This document shows, piece by piece, positions 24,500 through 32,326 of a DNA stretch of 41,647 nucleotides. The stretch spans positions 1 to 41,647 of the forward strand of contig CADCWI010000012.1 of assembly GCA_902806355.1 (NCBI GenBank). The letters are read 5' to 3'. The stretch is from an uncultured Thermomicrobiales bacterium. GTDB taxonomy: Bacteria; Chloroflexota; Chloroflexia; Thermomicrobiales; UBA6265. A model generated the notes under the pieces. It saw only the letters and a program-made list of their open reading frames with translations. It did not search any database and had not been told where the DNA came from. Position 1 is the first letter of the stretch. Every line of letters begins with the position of its first letter. Made by a program: the position numbers and the translations under genes.

Positions 24500-25694
24500 T
24501 GTTCGATACTCACGCGCTACTCCAGTGAACACAAGTGCTACGCCGTTTCGCCCGGCGTCGGACTCGGCGCTCGCGCTCGCCGATGGCCGCGTGTTTCGAG
24601 GTCGGGGATTCGGGGCGGAAGCCAGCGCGTCCGGAGAAGCGGTCTTCACGACGACCATGACCGGCTACCAGGAAGTCTGCACCGATCCCTCGTTTCGGGG
24701 CCAGATCGTCTGCATGACCTATCCACTGATCGGGAACTACGGCGTCAATGGCGACGACGACGAATCCCGGCAGCCGTGGATTTCTGGCCTCGTTGTCAGG
24801 GAGTGGAGCGATCAGCCGTCGAACTGGCGGTCGACAGGCACGCTGGACGGTTACCTGCGGGACGCCGGCATTCCGGGAATTGCGGGAATCGACACCCGGT
24901 CTCTGACGCGGCATATCCGTTCGGTCGGCGATACCCGGGCCGTCCTCGTCCGGAATGCGGCCGGGGTCAGCGACACGGAGCTCGTCGAGCGGGCTCGGGC
25001 GGCGCAGCTGCCGGGAGAGCGGGATGTGGTCGGTGAAGTGATGGACGCCGCCGAGCATGTTTTCGGCGAGACAGCGACGGGACCCCATGTGGTGGTCCTC
25101 GACTGCGGTGTCAAGCGAAACATCGTGCGTTCCCTCGTCAGTCGCGGCGCCCGGGTCACGGTTGTGCCCTACGGAACCCCGTACTCCCGGATCGAAGCGC
25201 TCGCCCCGGATGGTGTGATCGTATCCCCCGGGCCGGGTGACCCGGCCAATCTCGACAAGGGGCTGGACGTGGTGCGTTCGCTCCTGCAGGACGAACGGCC
25301 GTACTTCGGGATCTGTCTCGGGCACCAGTTGCTCGCGAGGGCGATCGGTGCCGAGACCGACAAGCTGAAATTCGGGCATCGTGGCGGCAACCAGCCAGTA
25401 ATCGATCAGCGAACGGGGCAGGTGACGATCACCTCCCAGAACCACAGCTACCGCGTAGTCGACGACACCATTCCGACCACGGGCGGCTGGCATGTCGCGC
25501 TTCGCAATCTCAACGACGACTCTGTCGAGGGGCTTTGGAACGAACATTTGCCCGTACTCTCGGTGCAGTTTCATCCGGAAGCGTCTCCAGGGCCGTCCGA
25601 CAACAGCGACCTATTCGATGCCTTTATCGAGCTGATCGCAAGCCGGGCCGCAGGGCACGCAACTCCCGCCATATCGACCGCGGGCGACGTGTAG
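24492..25694 (+). CDS. carA: Carbamoyl-phosphate synthase, small (glutaminase) subunit
   Basis: CarA (400 residues) releases ammonia from glutamine for carbamoyl phosphate. The N-terminal domain has FTTTMTGYQEVCTDPSFRGQ, and the class I glutamine amidotransferase domain has the nucleophile Cys275 in GICLGHQLLARAIG with His361 and Glu363 in QFHPEASPGP. It has an N-terminal lead of about 25 residues before the conserved LALADGRVFRG. The ATG overlaps the pyrC end; carB follows after about 80 bases. Confidence 0.97.
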   Translation: MADVRYSRATPVNTSATPFRPASDSALALADGRVFRGRGFGAEASASGEAVFTTTMTGYQEVCTDPSFRGQIVCMTYPLIGNYGVNGDDDESRQPWISGLVVREWSDQPSNWRSTGTLDGYLRDAGIPGIAGIDTRSLTRHIRSVGDTRAVLVRNAAGVSDTELVERARAAQLPGERDVVGEVMDAAEHVFGETATGPHVVVLDCGVKRNIVRSLVSRGARVTVVPYGTPYSRIEALAPDGVIVSPGPGDPANLDKGLDVVRSLLQDERPYFGICLGHQLLARAIGAETDKLKFGHRGGNQPVIDQRTGQVTITSQNHSYRVVDDTIPTTGGWHVALRNLNDDSVEGLWNEHLPVLSVQFHPEASPGPSDNSDLFDAFIELIASRAAGHATPAISTAGDV

Positions 25695-25775
25695 ACATCC
25701 ATCGGCGCGTGAGCACGGCCACGGCCACAACCACATCCACTTTCCACAGTGCATGGCAACGAGAGGATACGACGG

Positions 25776-28700
25776 TTGGTGGATTTGAGCGGTGGACAAC
25801 GAACAGGCACAGGACCAAGGCCGGAGAGCGTATTGGTGATCGGCTCCGGCCCGATTGTGATCGGCCAGGCGGCAGAGTTCGATTACGCCGGAACGCAGGC
25901 TTGCCGGGCATTGCGGGAAGAAGGGATCAGGACGATCCTCGTCAATTCCAACCCCGCGACGATCATGACGGATGAGGATGTGGCGGATGCCGTCTACATC
26001 GAGCCCCTGACACCCGACGTGATCCGGCGGGTGATCCAGCGCGAGCGTCCGGATGGGCTGCTGCCGACGCTGGGCGGGCAGACCGGCCTGAATCTCGCCG
26101 TGGCGGTCGCGGAGCTCGGGATCCTCGATCAATACAACGTACGGCTGCTTGGGACGCCGCTGGCGGCGATCAGGCAGGCGGAGGATCGGGCGCTCTTCAA
26201 GGGACTCCTGGAACGAATTGGCGAGCCGGCGATCCCGAGCGCGATCGTGCATACGGTCGATGAGGCTCGCGAGTTCGTCAAGACAGTGCCGCTTCCCCTC
26301 GTCATTCGACCGGCATACACGCTGGGCGGGACCGGTGGCGGGGTGGCGACGACCCCCGCGGAGCTCGATCGGCTCGTGACGTCCGGCGTCAATGCGAGCC
26401 CGATCAACCAGGTGCTCGTCGAGCGATCCCTGACGGGCTGGAAGGAGATCGAATACGAGGTGATGCGGGATGGAGCCGATACCTGCATCACGATCTGCAA
26501 CATGGAAAACATCGATCCGATGGGTGTCCACACCGGCGACAGCATCGTCGTCGCTCCTTCGCAGACCTTGTCGGATCGTGAATACCAGATGTTGCGGAAC
26601 TCCGCCCTAAACATCATCCGCTCGCTCGGGATCGAGGGTGGCTGCAACGTCCAGTACGCACTGGATCCGGACTCGATGGCTTATGGCGTGATCGAGGTCA
26701 ACCCCCGGGTAAGCCGATCGTCGGCGTTGGCGTCGAAAGCGACCGGCTATCCGATCGCCCGGCTCTCGGCCAAGATCGCGATCGGCAAGCGGCTCGACGA
26801 GCTGACGAATGTGGTTACGGGCAAGACGACGGCGGCCTTCGAGCCCGCGCTGGACTACGTGGTCGCGAAGATCCCCCGCTGGCCGTTCGACAAGTTCCCC
26901 CGCGCCGATCGGACGATCACGACCCAGATGAAGGCGACGGGCGAAGTGATGGCGATCGATCGTTCCTTCGAGGGGGCGATCCAGAAGGCGGTCCGCTCCC
27001 TGGAAACCACGGCCAAGGATCTCGCTTGGGAGGACCCGGCCTGGGGCGAAGACCTCGATGAGATCCTCGCCTGGGTCAAGCGTCCGACGGACCTCCGGAT
27101 CTGGGCGGTGATGGCGGCGCTGCGCCGGGACGTTCCGGTTGAAACGATCCACGAGCTGAGCGCGATCGATTGCTGGTTTCTCTGGAAGCTGCAAGGCCTC
27201 GTTGACCTTGAACGGCGCCTCGCGACGGAAGCGCTGACGGACGAATTGCTCTGGGGGGCGAAGCGGGCAGGTTTCTCCGACCGGCAGATCGGACGGTTAC
27301 GGAATGAACCGGACGCGACGATTCGCGAGCGTCGGCGCTCCTTGGGGATGAATCCGGTCTACAAGATGGTTGATACCTGCGCCGCAGAGTTCGAGGCGCA
27401 AACCCCTTACTTCTACTCGACCTACGAGGAGGAGGACGAGGCGGTTCCACTAGAAGGAAACCGTGCTGTCGTCGTTGGATCGGGGCCGATCAGGATCGGA
27501 CAGGGGATCGAGTTCGACTACTGCTCGGTGCAGGCAGCGCGGTCGCTTCATGTCGCGGGCGTCGCCTCGATCATGATCAACTCCAACCCCGAAACCGTCT
27601 CCACCGATTTCGATGCCAGTGACCGCCTGTACTTCGAGCCGCTCGATGCGGAGAGCGTCGAGGAGATCCTGCTTCACGAGGCGGGCGGCGACCCGGAGCA
27701 ATTGCCGCCGATGATCGTCCAGTTCGGTGGACAAACGGCGATCAATCTCGCGAAGCCCCTCAGCGCGGCCGGGGCTACGATCCTCGGCTCCTCGCTCGAT
27801 TCGATCGACCTCGCGGAGGACCGGGAGCGGTTCGAGGCGTTCCTGCGCGGCTTGTCGATCCCACAACCGCTGGGCGCGGCGGTCACCTCCCTGCGCGATG
27901 CGGAGCAGGTGGCGGACAGGATCGGTTATCCAGTCCTGGTGCGGCCGAGCTACGTACTTGGGGGACGGGCGATGGAAGTTGTCTACGGTCCGGATCAGCT
28001 CGCCCGGTACATCCGCAACCAGGCATCGCTGACGCCCGAGCATCCGGTCCTGGTCGACAAGTACCTGATCGGCAAGGAGGTCGAGGTCGACGCGATCTGC
28101 GACGGCGAGCAGGTGCTGGTGCCGGGCATCATGGAGCACATCGAGCGAGCCGGGGTGCATTCCGGGGACTCGTTCGCGGTCTACCCGGGGATCAACCTGT
28201 TCCCAGCCGAGGTCGATACGATCGTCGACTACACGACGAAGATTGCCCTCGCGATCGGCGCCCGGGGGTTGATCAACATCCAGTTCGTCATCCATTCGGG
28301 TCGCATCTTCGTGCTCGAAGTGAATCCTCGCTCTTCGCGGACAGTGCCGTTCCTGAGCAAGGCAACCGGCGTTCCGATGGTGAAGCTCGCAACGGGCATC
28401 ATGCTCGGGCAATCGCTGCGAGATCAAGGGTATGAAGGCGGACTGTGGCCACGACAACCGTTAACCGCGGTCAAAGCTCCCGTGTTTTCGATGGCGAAGC
28501 TTCGCGGTGTCGAAGTGCACCTCGGGCCGGAGATGAAATCGACCGGCGAGGTCATGGGAATCGATCGCTCGTTCGAATCGGCCCTCTTCAAGGCACTGAT
28601 CGCGTCCGGGCTGGCGATGCCGGAAGGGGGCTCGATCCTGGTCAGCATCGCGGACGAGGACAAGACGGACGCGATGGGGATGATCACCAAGCTGGCGCGC

Positions 28701-29039
28701 CTGGGATATCACCTCTACGCGACGGAAGGAACGGCCTCGATGATCGAGCGGGCCGGCATGCCGGTGCAGATGGTGACCAAGCGCATCGGGCGCGGCTCCC
28801 CTGATATGCTGGATGTCATCCTCAACGGAACGGTCGACGGAATCATCAACACGCCGGGACCGGCCGACAAGGAAATTCTTGACGGTCTGGAGATCCGGCG
28901 TGCTGCCGTGGAGCGAGGCATCCCCTGCATTACCTCGGTCGACACGGCGCGCACCGTCGTCGATGCGATGGAGAAGGCGAGCTCGGTCTACACGGTCGAG
29001 CCGATCCAGTCGTACCGGCAGCGGGCCTTCGGCTACTGA
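25776..29039 (+). CDS. carB: Carbamoyl-phosphate synthase, large subunit
   Basis: CarB (1087 residues, normal) makes carbamoyl phosphate from bicarbonate, ammonia and two ATP. The two homologous ATP-grasp halves each begin with a GSGP motif (VLVIGSGPIVIGQAAEFDYA near residue 20; VVVGSGPIRIGQGIEFDYC near 565). A C-terminal MGS-like regulatory domain starts near residue 945 (MITKLARLGYHLYATEGTAS). I choose TTG 25776, eight bases after AGAGGA; GTG 25779 or GTG 25749 are possible. No frameshift seen. Product feeds PyrB, whose gene is elsewhere, and possibly arginine synthesis. Confidence 0.97.
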   Translation: MVDLSGGQRTGTGPRPESVLVIGSGPIVIGQAAEFDYAGTQACRALREEGIRTILVNSNPATIMTDEDVADAVYIEPLTPDVIRRVIQRERPDGLLPTLGGQTGLNLAVAVAELGILDQYNVRLLGTPLAAIRQAEDRALFKGLLERIGEPAIPSAIVHTVDEAREFVKTVPLPLVIRPAYTLGGTGGGVATTPAELDRLVTSGVNASPINQVLVERSLTGWKEIEYEVMRDGADTCITICNMENIDPMGVHTGDSIVVAPSQTLSDREYQMLRNSALNIIRSLGIEGGCNVQYALDPDSMAYGVIEVNPRVSRSSALASKATGYPIARLSAKIAIGKRLDELTNVVTGKTTAAFEPALDYVVAKIPRWPFDKFPRADRTITTQMKATGEVMAIDRSFEGAIQKAVRSLETTAKDLAWEDPAWGEDLDEILAWVKRPTDLRIWAVMAALRRDVPVETIHELSAIDCWFLWKLQGLVDLERRLATEALTDELLWGAKRAGFSDRQIGRLRNEPDATIRERRRSLGMNPVYKMVDTCAAEFEAQTPYFYSTYEEEDEAVPLEGNRAVVVGSGPIRIGQGIEFDYCSVQAARSLHVAGVASIMINSNPETVSTDFDASDRLYFEPLDAESVEEILLHEAGGDPEQLPPMIVQFGGQTAINLAKPLSAAGATILGSSLDSIDLAEDRERFEAFLRGLSIPQPLGAAVTSLRDAEQVADRIGYPVLVRPSYVLGGRAMEVVYGPDQLARYIRNQASLTPEHPVLVDKYLIGKEVEVDAICDGEQVLVPGIMEHIERAGVHSGDSFAVYPGINLFPAEVDTIVDYTTKIALAIGARGLINIQFVIHSGRIFVLEVNPRSSRTVPFLSKATGVPMVKLATGIMLGQSLRDQGYEGGLWPRQPLTAVKAPVFSMAKLRGVEVHLGPEMKSTGEVMGIDRSFESALFKALIASGLAMPEGGSILVSIADEDKTDAMGMITKLARLGYHLYATEGTASMIERAGMPVQMVTKRIGRGSPDMLDVILNGTVDGIINTPGPADKEILDGLEIRRAAVERGIPCITSVDTARTVVDAMEKASSVYTVEPIQSYRQRAFGY

Positions 29040-29057
29040 GAGCGACGGGGCGACTCG

Positions 29058-29894
29058 ATGGACACAGCGACTTCCACAACACGCGCGCACGACCACGCCG
29101 GCTCCTGGAACCGGGAGTTCAGCGGGGAGGTGACGGAGACCGAGCCGGTGATGGGCGACTCCATGTTGATCACCTTCACCGCCCCCCCAGCCCTGATCCC
29201 CGGTGTCCGGGCCGGGCAGTTCGTCGAGATCCTCTGTCGCGGCGAAACCTCCTGGGATCCGCTCCTGCGTCGTCCGTACTCCGTCTACGATGTCGATGCA
29301 TCTGGAGCGACGATCACCGTGCTCGTGCGGCCGTATGGGCGCGGCAGCGCGTGGCTCTGTGCGCAGCGGCCCGGGACGATCCTGTCTATCCTGGGACCGC
29401 TGGGCAACGCCTTCACGGTGGCGGAGAAGAGCCGGAATCTGTTGATGGTAGCGGGTGGTGTTGGCGCAGCTCCGCTCTTGATGCTTGCCAAGGACGCGAC
29501 GCGACGAGGATTGAATGTCACGTATTTGCTGGGCGGAATGACGGCAGATGCCCTGCTGGATGCCCGTTTCGTTCCCGGGGAGGTTGAGTACGTTGTCGCG
29601 ACGGATGATGGCTCCCAAGGGCATCACGGCTTCGTGACTGATGTCGTTCCGCAGTATCTCCAGTGGGCGGATCAGGTGTTCGCGTGTGGGCCGGAGGCGA
29701 TGTTTCGATCGCTGCGCCAGGTCGTGCTCGCGAACCGGTTTGGCGATCACCCACGAGTCCAGGTCTCGGTGGAGCGGACGATGGCCTGCGGTGTCGGCGC
29801 CTGTCTCGGCTGCGTGGTGGAGACAAAGCGCGGGATGAAGGCATCATGCGTCGACGGACCGGTGTTCGACATGGATGGGGTGATCTGGTCATGA
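29058..29894 (+). CDS. pyrK: Dihydroorotate dehydrogenase electron-transfer subunit
   Basis: PyrK (278 residues) passes electrons from dihydroorotate, via PyrD, to NAD+. It has a ferredoxin-reductase fold: RRPYSVYDVD binds FAD, LMVAGGVGAAPLLMLAKDA the nucleotide. The [2Fe-2S] site is CGVGACLGC (C-x4-C-x2-C) followed by a fourth Cys eleven residues on. ATG 29058 is 18 bases after carB, and the end overlaps pyrD as ATGA, so the two subunits are made together. Confidence 0.95.
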   Translation: MDTATSTTRAHDHAGSWNREFSGEVTETEPVMGDSMLITFTAPPALIPGVRAGQFVEILCRGETSWDPLLRRPYSVYDVDASGATITVLVRPYGRGSAWLCAQRPGTILSILGPLGNAFTVAEKSRNLLMVAGGVGAAPLLMLAKDATRRGLNVTYLLGGMTADALLDARFVPGEVEYVVATDDGSQGHHGFVTDVVPQYLQWADQVFACGPEAMFRSLRQVVLANRFGDHPRVQVSVERTMACGVGACLGCVVETKRGMKASCVDGPVFDMDGVIWS

Positions 29895-30901
29895 GTGACG
29901 TGACAAAGACGTCCGATCGCGTGAACGTCGACCTGTCCGTCGATCTCGCCCCTCGGAACCCGAGGGAGCTGGTCCTTCGAAACCCGGTGATTCCCGCTTC
30001 CGGGTGTTTCGGCTATGGACTGGAATATGGCGGGATTGTGGATGTCCAGCGGTTGGGCGCATTCGTCTCCAAGGGCGTTACCCCCAAACCGCGCTCCGGC
30101 AACCCCATGCCGAGGATTACCGAAACGCCAGCCGGGATGCTGAACGCGATCGGGCTCCAGAATCCCGGGATCAGCGCCTTCCTCAAGAAGTACCCACCGA
30201 TCTGGGAGCGATGGAAGGTTCCCGCAATCGTCAACATCTCGGCGGAGACGGTCGAGGATTTCGCGATGATGGCGCGCCGGCTGGATGAGGCGCCGGGGAT
30301 CGCCGCGATCGAGGTCAACATCTCGTGCCCGAACATCGCGGCGGGCGGGTACAACTTCGGCTGGGATCCGCAGATGTCGGCGGATGTCACGAGGGCGGTG
30401 CGAGATGCGACGACGTTACCCGTGCTCGTCAAGCTGAGTCCGGGCGCTGTCGAGATCGCAGCCGTGGCGGCGGCGGTCGAGGAAGCGGGGGCCGACGCGG
30501 TGTCGCTCATAAATACGCTAGTTGGGATGACGATCGATACGCGGACGCGGCGGCCGGTATTGGCAAACTTGACAGGGGGGCTCTCGGGCCCGGCGGTAAA
30601 GCCGATCGCCGTGCGGATGGTGCATCAGGTTGCGTCAACCGTCGGTATCCCCGTGATCGGGATGGGCGGGATCTCGCAGCTCAACGACGCGCTGGAATTC
30701 ATCATGGCGGGAGCCTCGGCGGTCCAGGTGGGAACGGCCATCTTCTCGCAACCAAGTGTGCTGGGTGGGCTGATCGACGATCTGGAAGAGTGGATGCGCG
30801 CAAACGGAGTCCTCCGCCTGACCGAAATCGTGGGCAGTGCCAATCCCGGGTTCCGGGGTGCTGCCCCGGCGGAAGCTGACTTTGCCGGGGTGATGACATG
30901 A
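29891..30901 (+). CDS. pyrD: Dihydroorotate dehydrogenase, class 1B catalytic subunit
   Basis: PyrD (336 residues) oxidises dihydroorotate to orotate with FMN. Lys61 in FVSKGVTPKPR binds FMN, and the catalytic base is Cys146 in AIEVNISCPNIAAGG, the class 1 (not quinone-linked) form; the partner pyrK confirms 1B. GIPVIGMGGISQLNDALEFI and AGASAVQVGTAIF form the phosphate site. The N-terminus is about 25 residues longer than usual. ATG 29891 overlaps the pyrK stop; an in-frame opening upstream (29663) lies inside pyrK and is rejected. Confidence 0.97.
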   Translation: MSDVTKTSDRVNVDLSVDLAPRNPRELVLRNPVIPASGCFGYGLEYGGIVDVQRLGAFVSKGVTPKPRSGNPMPRITETPAGMLNAIGLQNPGISAFLKKYPPIWERWKVPAIVNISAETVEDFAMMARRLDEAPGIAAIEVNISCPNIAAGGYNFGWDPQMSADVTRAVRDATTLPVLVKLSPGAVEIAAVAAAVEEAGADAVSLINTLVGMTIDTRTRRPVLANLTGGLSGPAVKPIAVRMVHQVASTVGIPVIGMGGISQLNDALEFIMAGASAVQVGTAIFSQPSVLGGLIDDLEEWMRANGVLRLTEIVGSANPGFRGAAPAEADFAGVMT

Positions 30902-31394
30902 TGAGGTTTCTGTACTCCCTGCTGGTGATCGTACCGGTGGTGATAGTCCCGGTCACCTGGGTCGTTGGCTCCCAACCGATGTCGCTCGTACTCAGTTCGT
31001 GCGAGCTGGCTGGAAGGGGCGGAGTCGATCGACGGTCGTCCCATATTTCGTCGCGTGGTGCCTGTCCAGGACGGTCGACCGGCAACCCATTCCGGGCGGA
31101 CACCTCTTGCGGGCAGGTGGTCATGGGACATTCTGGAAAGGGGTACCGCCCCTGCGAAGGGGCGGATGACACGGAAGGGCGGACGCCGGTGCACGCAACC
31201 CCACCACCGGATTTACGGAGGGTGTCCGTCCGATGCGGCGAGCCTGGCCAACGCCGGGCGGACACACGAATCGACCGCAAAGATTTCAGGGAGCGGTCGT
31301 TTTGGGTCGATTCTGATCCGCCCTTACGGGTTCGGCGCCGTCAAGCATTCGCCCGGACATCGTAGGACGCGAGCAGAGAAGGAGTTCCCGGTTC
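30902..31394 (+). other. 493-base gene-free spacer pyrD-pyrE, dense in stem-loops
   Basis: No convincing gene: pyrF, common at this point, is not here in any frame. Visible structures include CCGCCCCT/AGGGGCGG (31146-31153 with 31158-31165) around a GCGA tetraloop, CCGGTG/CACCGG (31186-31191 with 31205-31210), GTGTCCG (31222-31228) with CGGACAC (31259-31265), and the terminator-like hairpin described separately. CCGGGCGGACAC occurs twice (31092-31103, 31254-31265). A regulatory leader RNA for pyrE or an independent small RNA is an inference; I cannot match it to a known riboswitch class. Confidence 0.5.
31268..31313 (+). terminator. Terminator-like hairpin with competing outer pairing, upstream of pyrE
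   Basis: CGACCGC (31272-31278) pairs perfectly with GCGGTCG (31293-31299), followed at once by TTTT (31300-31303). A second pairing, GAATCGACC (31268-31276) with GGTCGATTC (31305-31313), is also perfect (9 bp) and shares bases with the first. The layout resembles an attenuator, 80 bases before pyrE; the T-run is short and the following bases are GGG. Confidence 0.45.
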
Positions 31395-31985
31395 ATGTCG
31401 CGTGACGTGCTAGCGATTCTTCAATCGATCGGTGCCCTGAAGCAGGGGCACTTCCTGTTCTCGTCCGGCCGGCACGGGGATGTGTATCTCGAGAAGTTCG
31501 ACCTGTTTCGCAATCCGGTTGCGGCCTCGGACGTGTGTACAGGCTTTGTGGATCGGTTCCGGAACGAGCGGATCGATGTCGTGGTTGGTCCGACCACGGG
31601 CGGCATCCTGATGGCGTTCGAGACGGCGCGGCAGCTTGCGGTCGCCGCGGCATTCGCCGAGCGATCGTCCGAAACGGGAACGGCGCGGGAATTCCGGCGT
31701 GGCACCACCTTCGAGCCGGGCAGTCGTGTGCTGCTCCTGGATGACATCCTGACGACCGGGGGGTCCGTCCGGGAGACGCTCGCGGCGCTTGACTCACATC
31801 CGGTAGAGGTCGTCGCGGTGGGGGTGCTGGTCGACCGGAGCGGCGGCAACGTGACATTCGGGGAAGTGCCATTGTTCGCGCTGTCCACTCAGGACATCGC
31901 ATCGTGGAACCCGGCGGATTGCCCGATGTGCCGTGAAGGGCAGCCGCTCACGAAGCCGGGAACGACGGCGGTTGCCTCCACGTAA
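31395..31985 (+). CDS. pyrE: Orotate phosphoribosyltransferase
   Basis: PyrE (196 residues) joins orotate to PRPP to form OMP. The PRPP motif is VLLLDDILTTGGS (about 112-124), VVVGPTTGGILMAFE and FLFSSGRHGDVYLEKFDLF are typical of the OPRTase family. ADCPMCREGQPL near the C-terminus is a feature of the shorter, archaeal/thermophile-type enzymes. Ribosome-binding site GAAGGAG just upstream. Last gene of the operon; OMP decarboxylase (pyrF) would have to be encoded elsewhere. Confidence 0.95.
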   Translation: MSRDVLAILQSIGALKQGHFLFSSGRHGDVYLEKFDLFRNPVAASDVCTGFVDRFRNERIDVVVGPTTGGILMAFETARQLAVAAAFAERSSETGTAREFRRGTTFEPGSRVLLLDDILTTGGSVRETLAALDSHPVEVVAVGVLVDRSGGNVTFGEVPLFALSTQDIASWNPADCPMCREGQPLTKPGTTAVAST

Positions 31986-31999
31986 TTGCCCCTGCGCGG

Positions 32000-32215
32000 C
32001 TATTCCTGGATGCGCACCTGTCCCAACTTGGTCCGGAGCTCGGTACGCAATTCGATGAGATCGTCGAGACGCTGCTCGATCTGCTCCAGAAGATCCTCCC
32101 GCGGACGTTCGACATACTCATCGCGAAGCTCGATCAGCATCTGCGCGACCCGGGCAATCGTGCGGACCGTCTGCTCCGCGGGTTCGTCACGCGAAGGCGT
32201 GCTATAGCCGGTCAT
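32000..32215 (-). CDS. Small helical protein of unknown function
   Basis: 71 residues, unrecognised. After a short polar N-terminus (MTGYSTPSRDEPAEQTV) it is a charged, Leu-rich sequence (VAQMLIELRDEYVER, LEQIEQRLDDLIELRTELRT) likely to form a long helix or coiled coil. No signal or membrane segment. ATG 32215 is supported by GAGGAGG five bases upstream, better than the TTG at 32218. It lies 111 bases downstream of ligA and could share its transcript, and it converges with pyrE. Confidence 0.7.
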   Translation of the reverse strand: MTGYSTPSRDEPAEQTVRTIARVAQMLIELRDEYVERPREDLLEQIEQRLDDLIELRTELRTKLGQVRIQE

Positions 32216-32326
32216 CAATGCCTCCTCGGGCAGGAATCTGAGCTGCCGTCGCCTCCTGTCGGCCAGTCCGGCGACGTACGACGCTAGCGTATCATGAACC
32301 GAATACGAAACACCGTCGGATACCGT

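Noticed and set aside
27450..28457. 335-codon minus-strand frame within carB
   Set aside because: Fully antisense to a highly conserved region of carB and without recognisable protein features.
28461..29750. 429-codon minus-strand frame over the carB end and pyrK
   Set aside because: Antisense to two well-supported genes; Arg/His/Asp-rich composition typical of a shadow frame.
29663..29890. Upstream extension of pyrD by 76 codons
   Set aside because: It lies wholly within pyrK in another frame, and the ATGA junction at 29891 gives a normal pyrD N-terminus.
30898..31365. Plus-strand frame starting with ATGATGA overlap at the pyrD stop and a hydrophobic N-terminus
   Set aside because: The first 25 residues resemble a membrane segment and the start is well placed for coupling, but the remainder is low-quality sequence running through the strong stem-loops. 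I could not support it as a gene.
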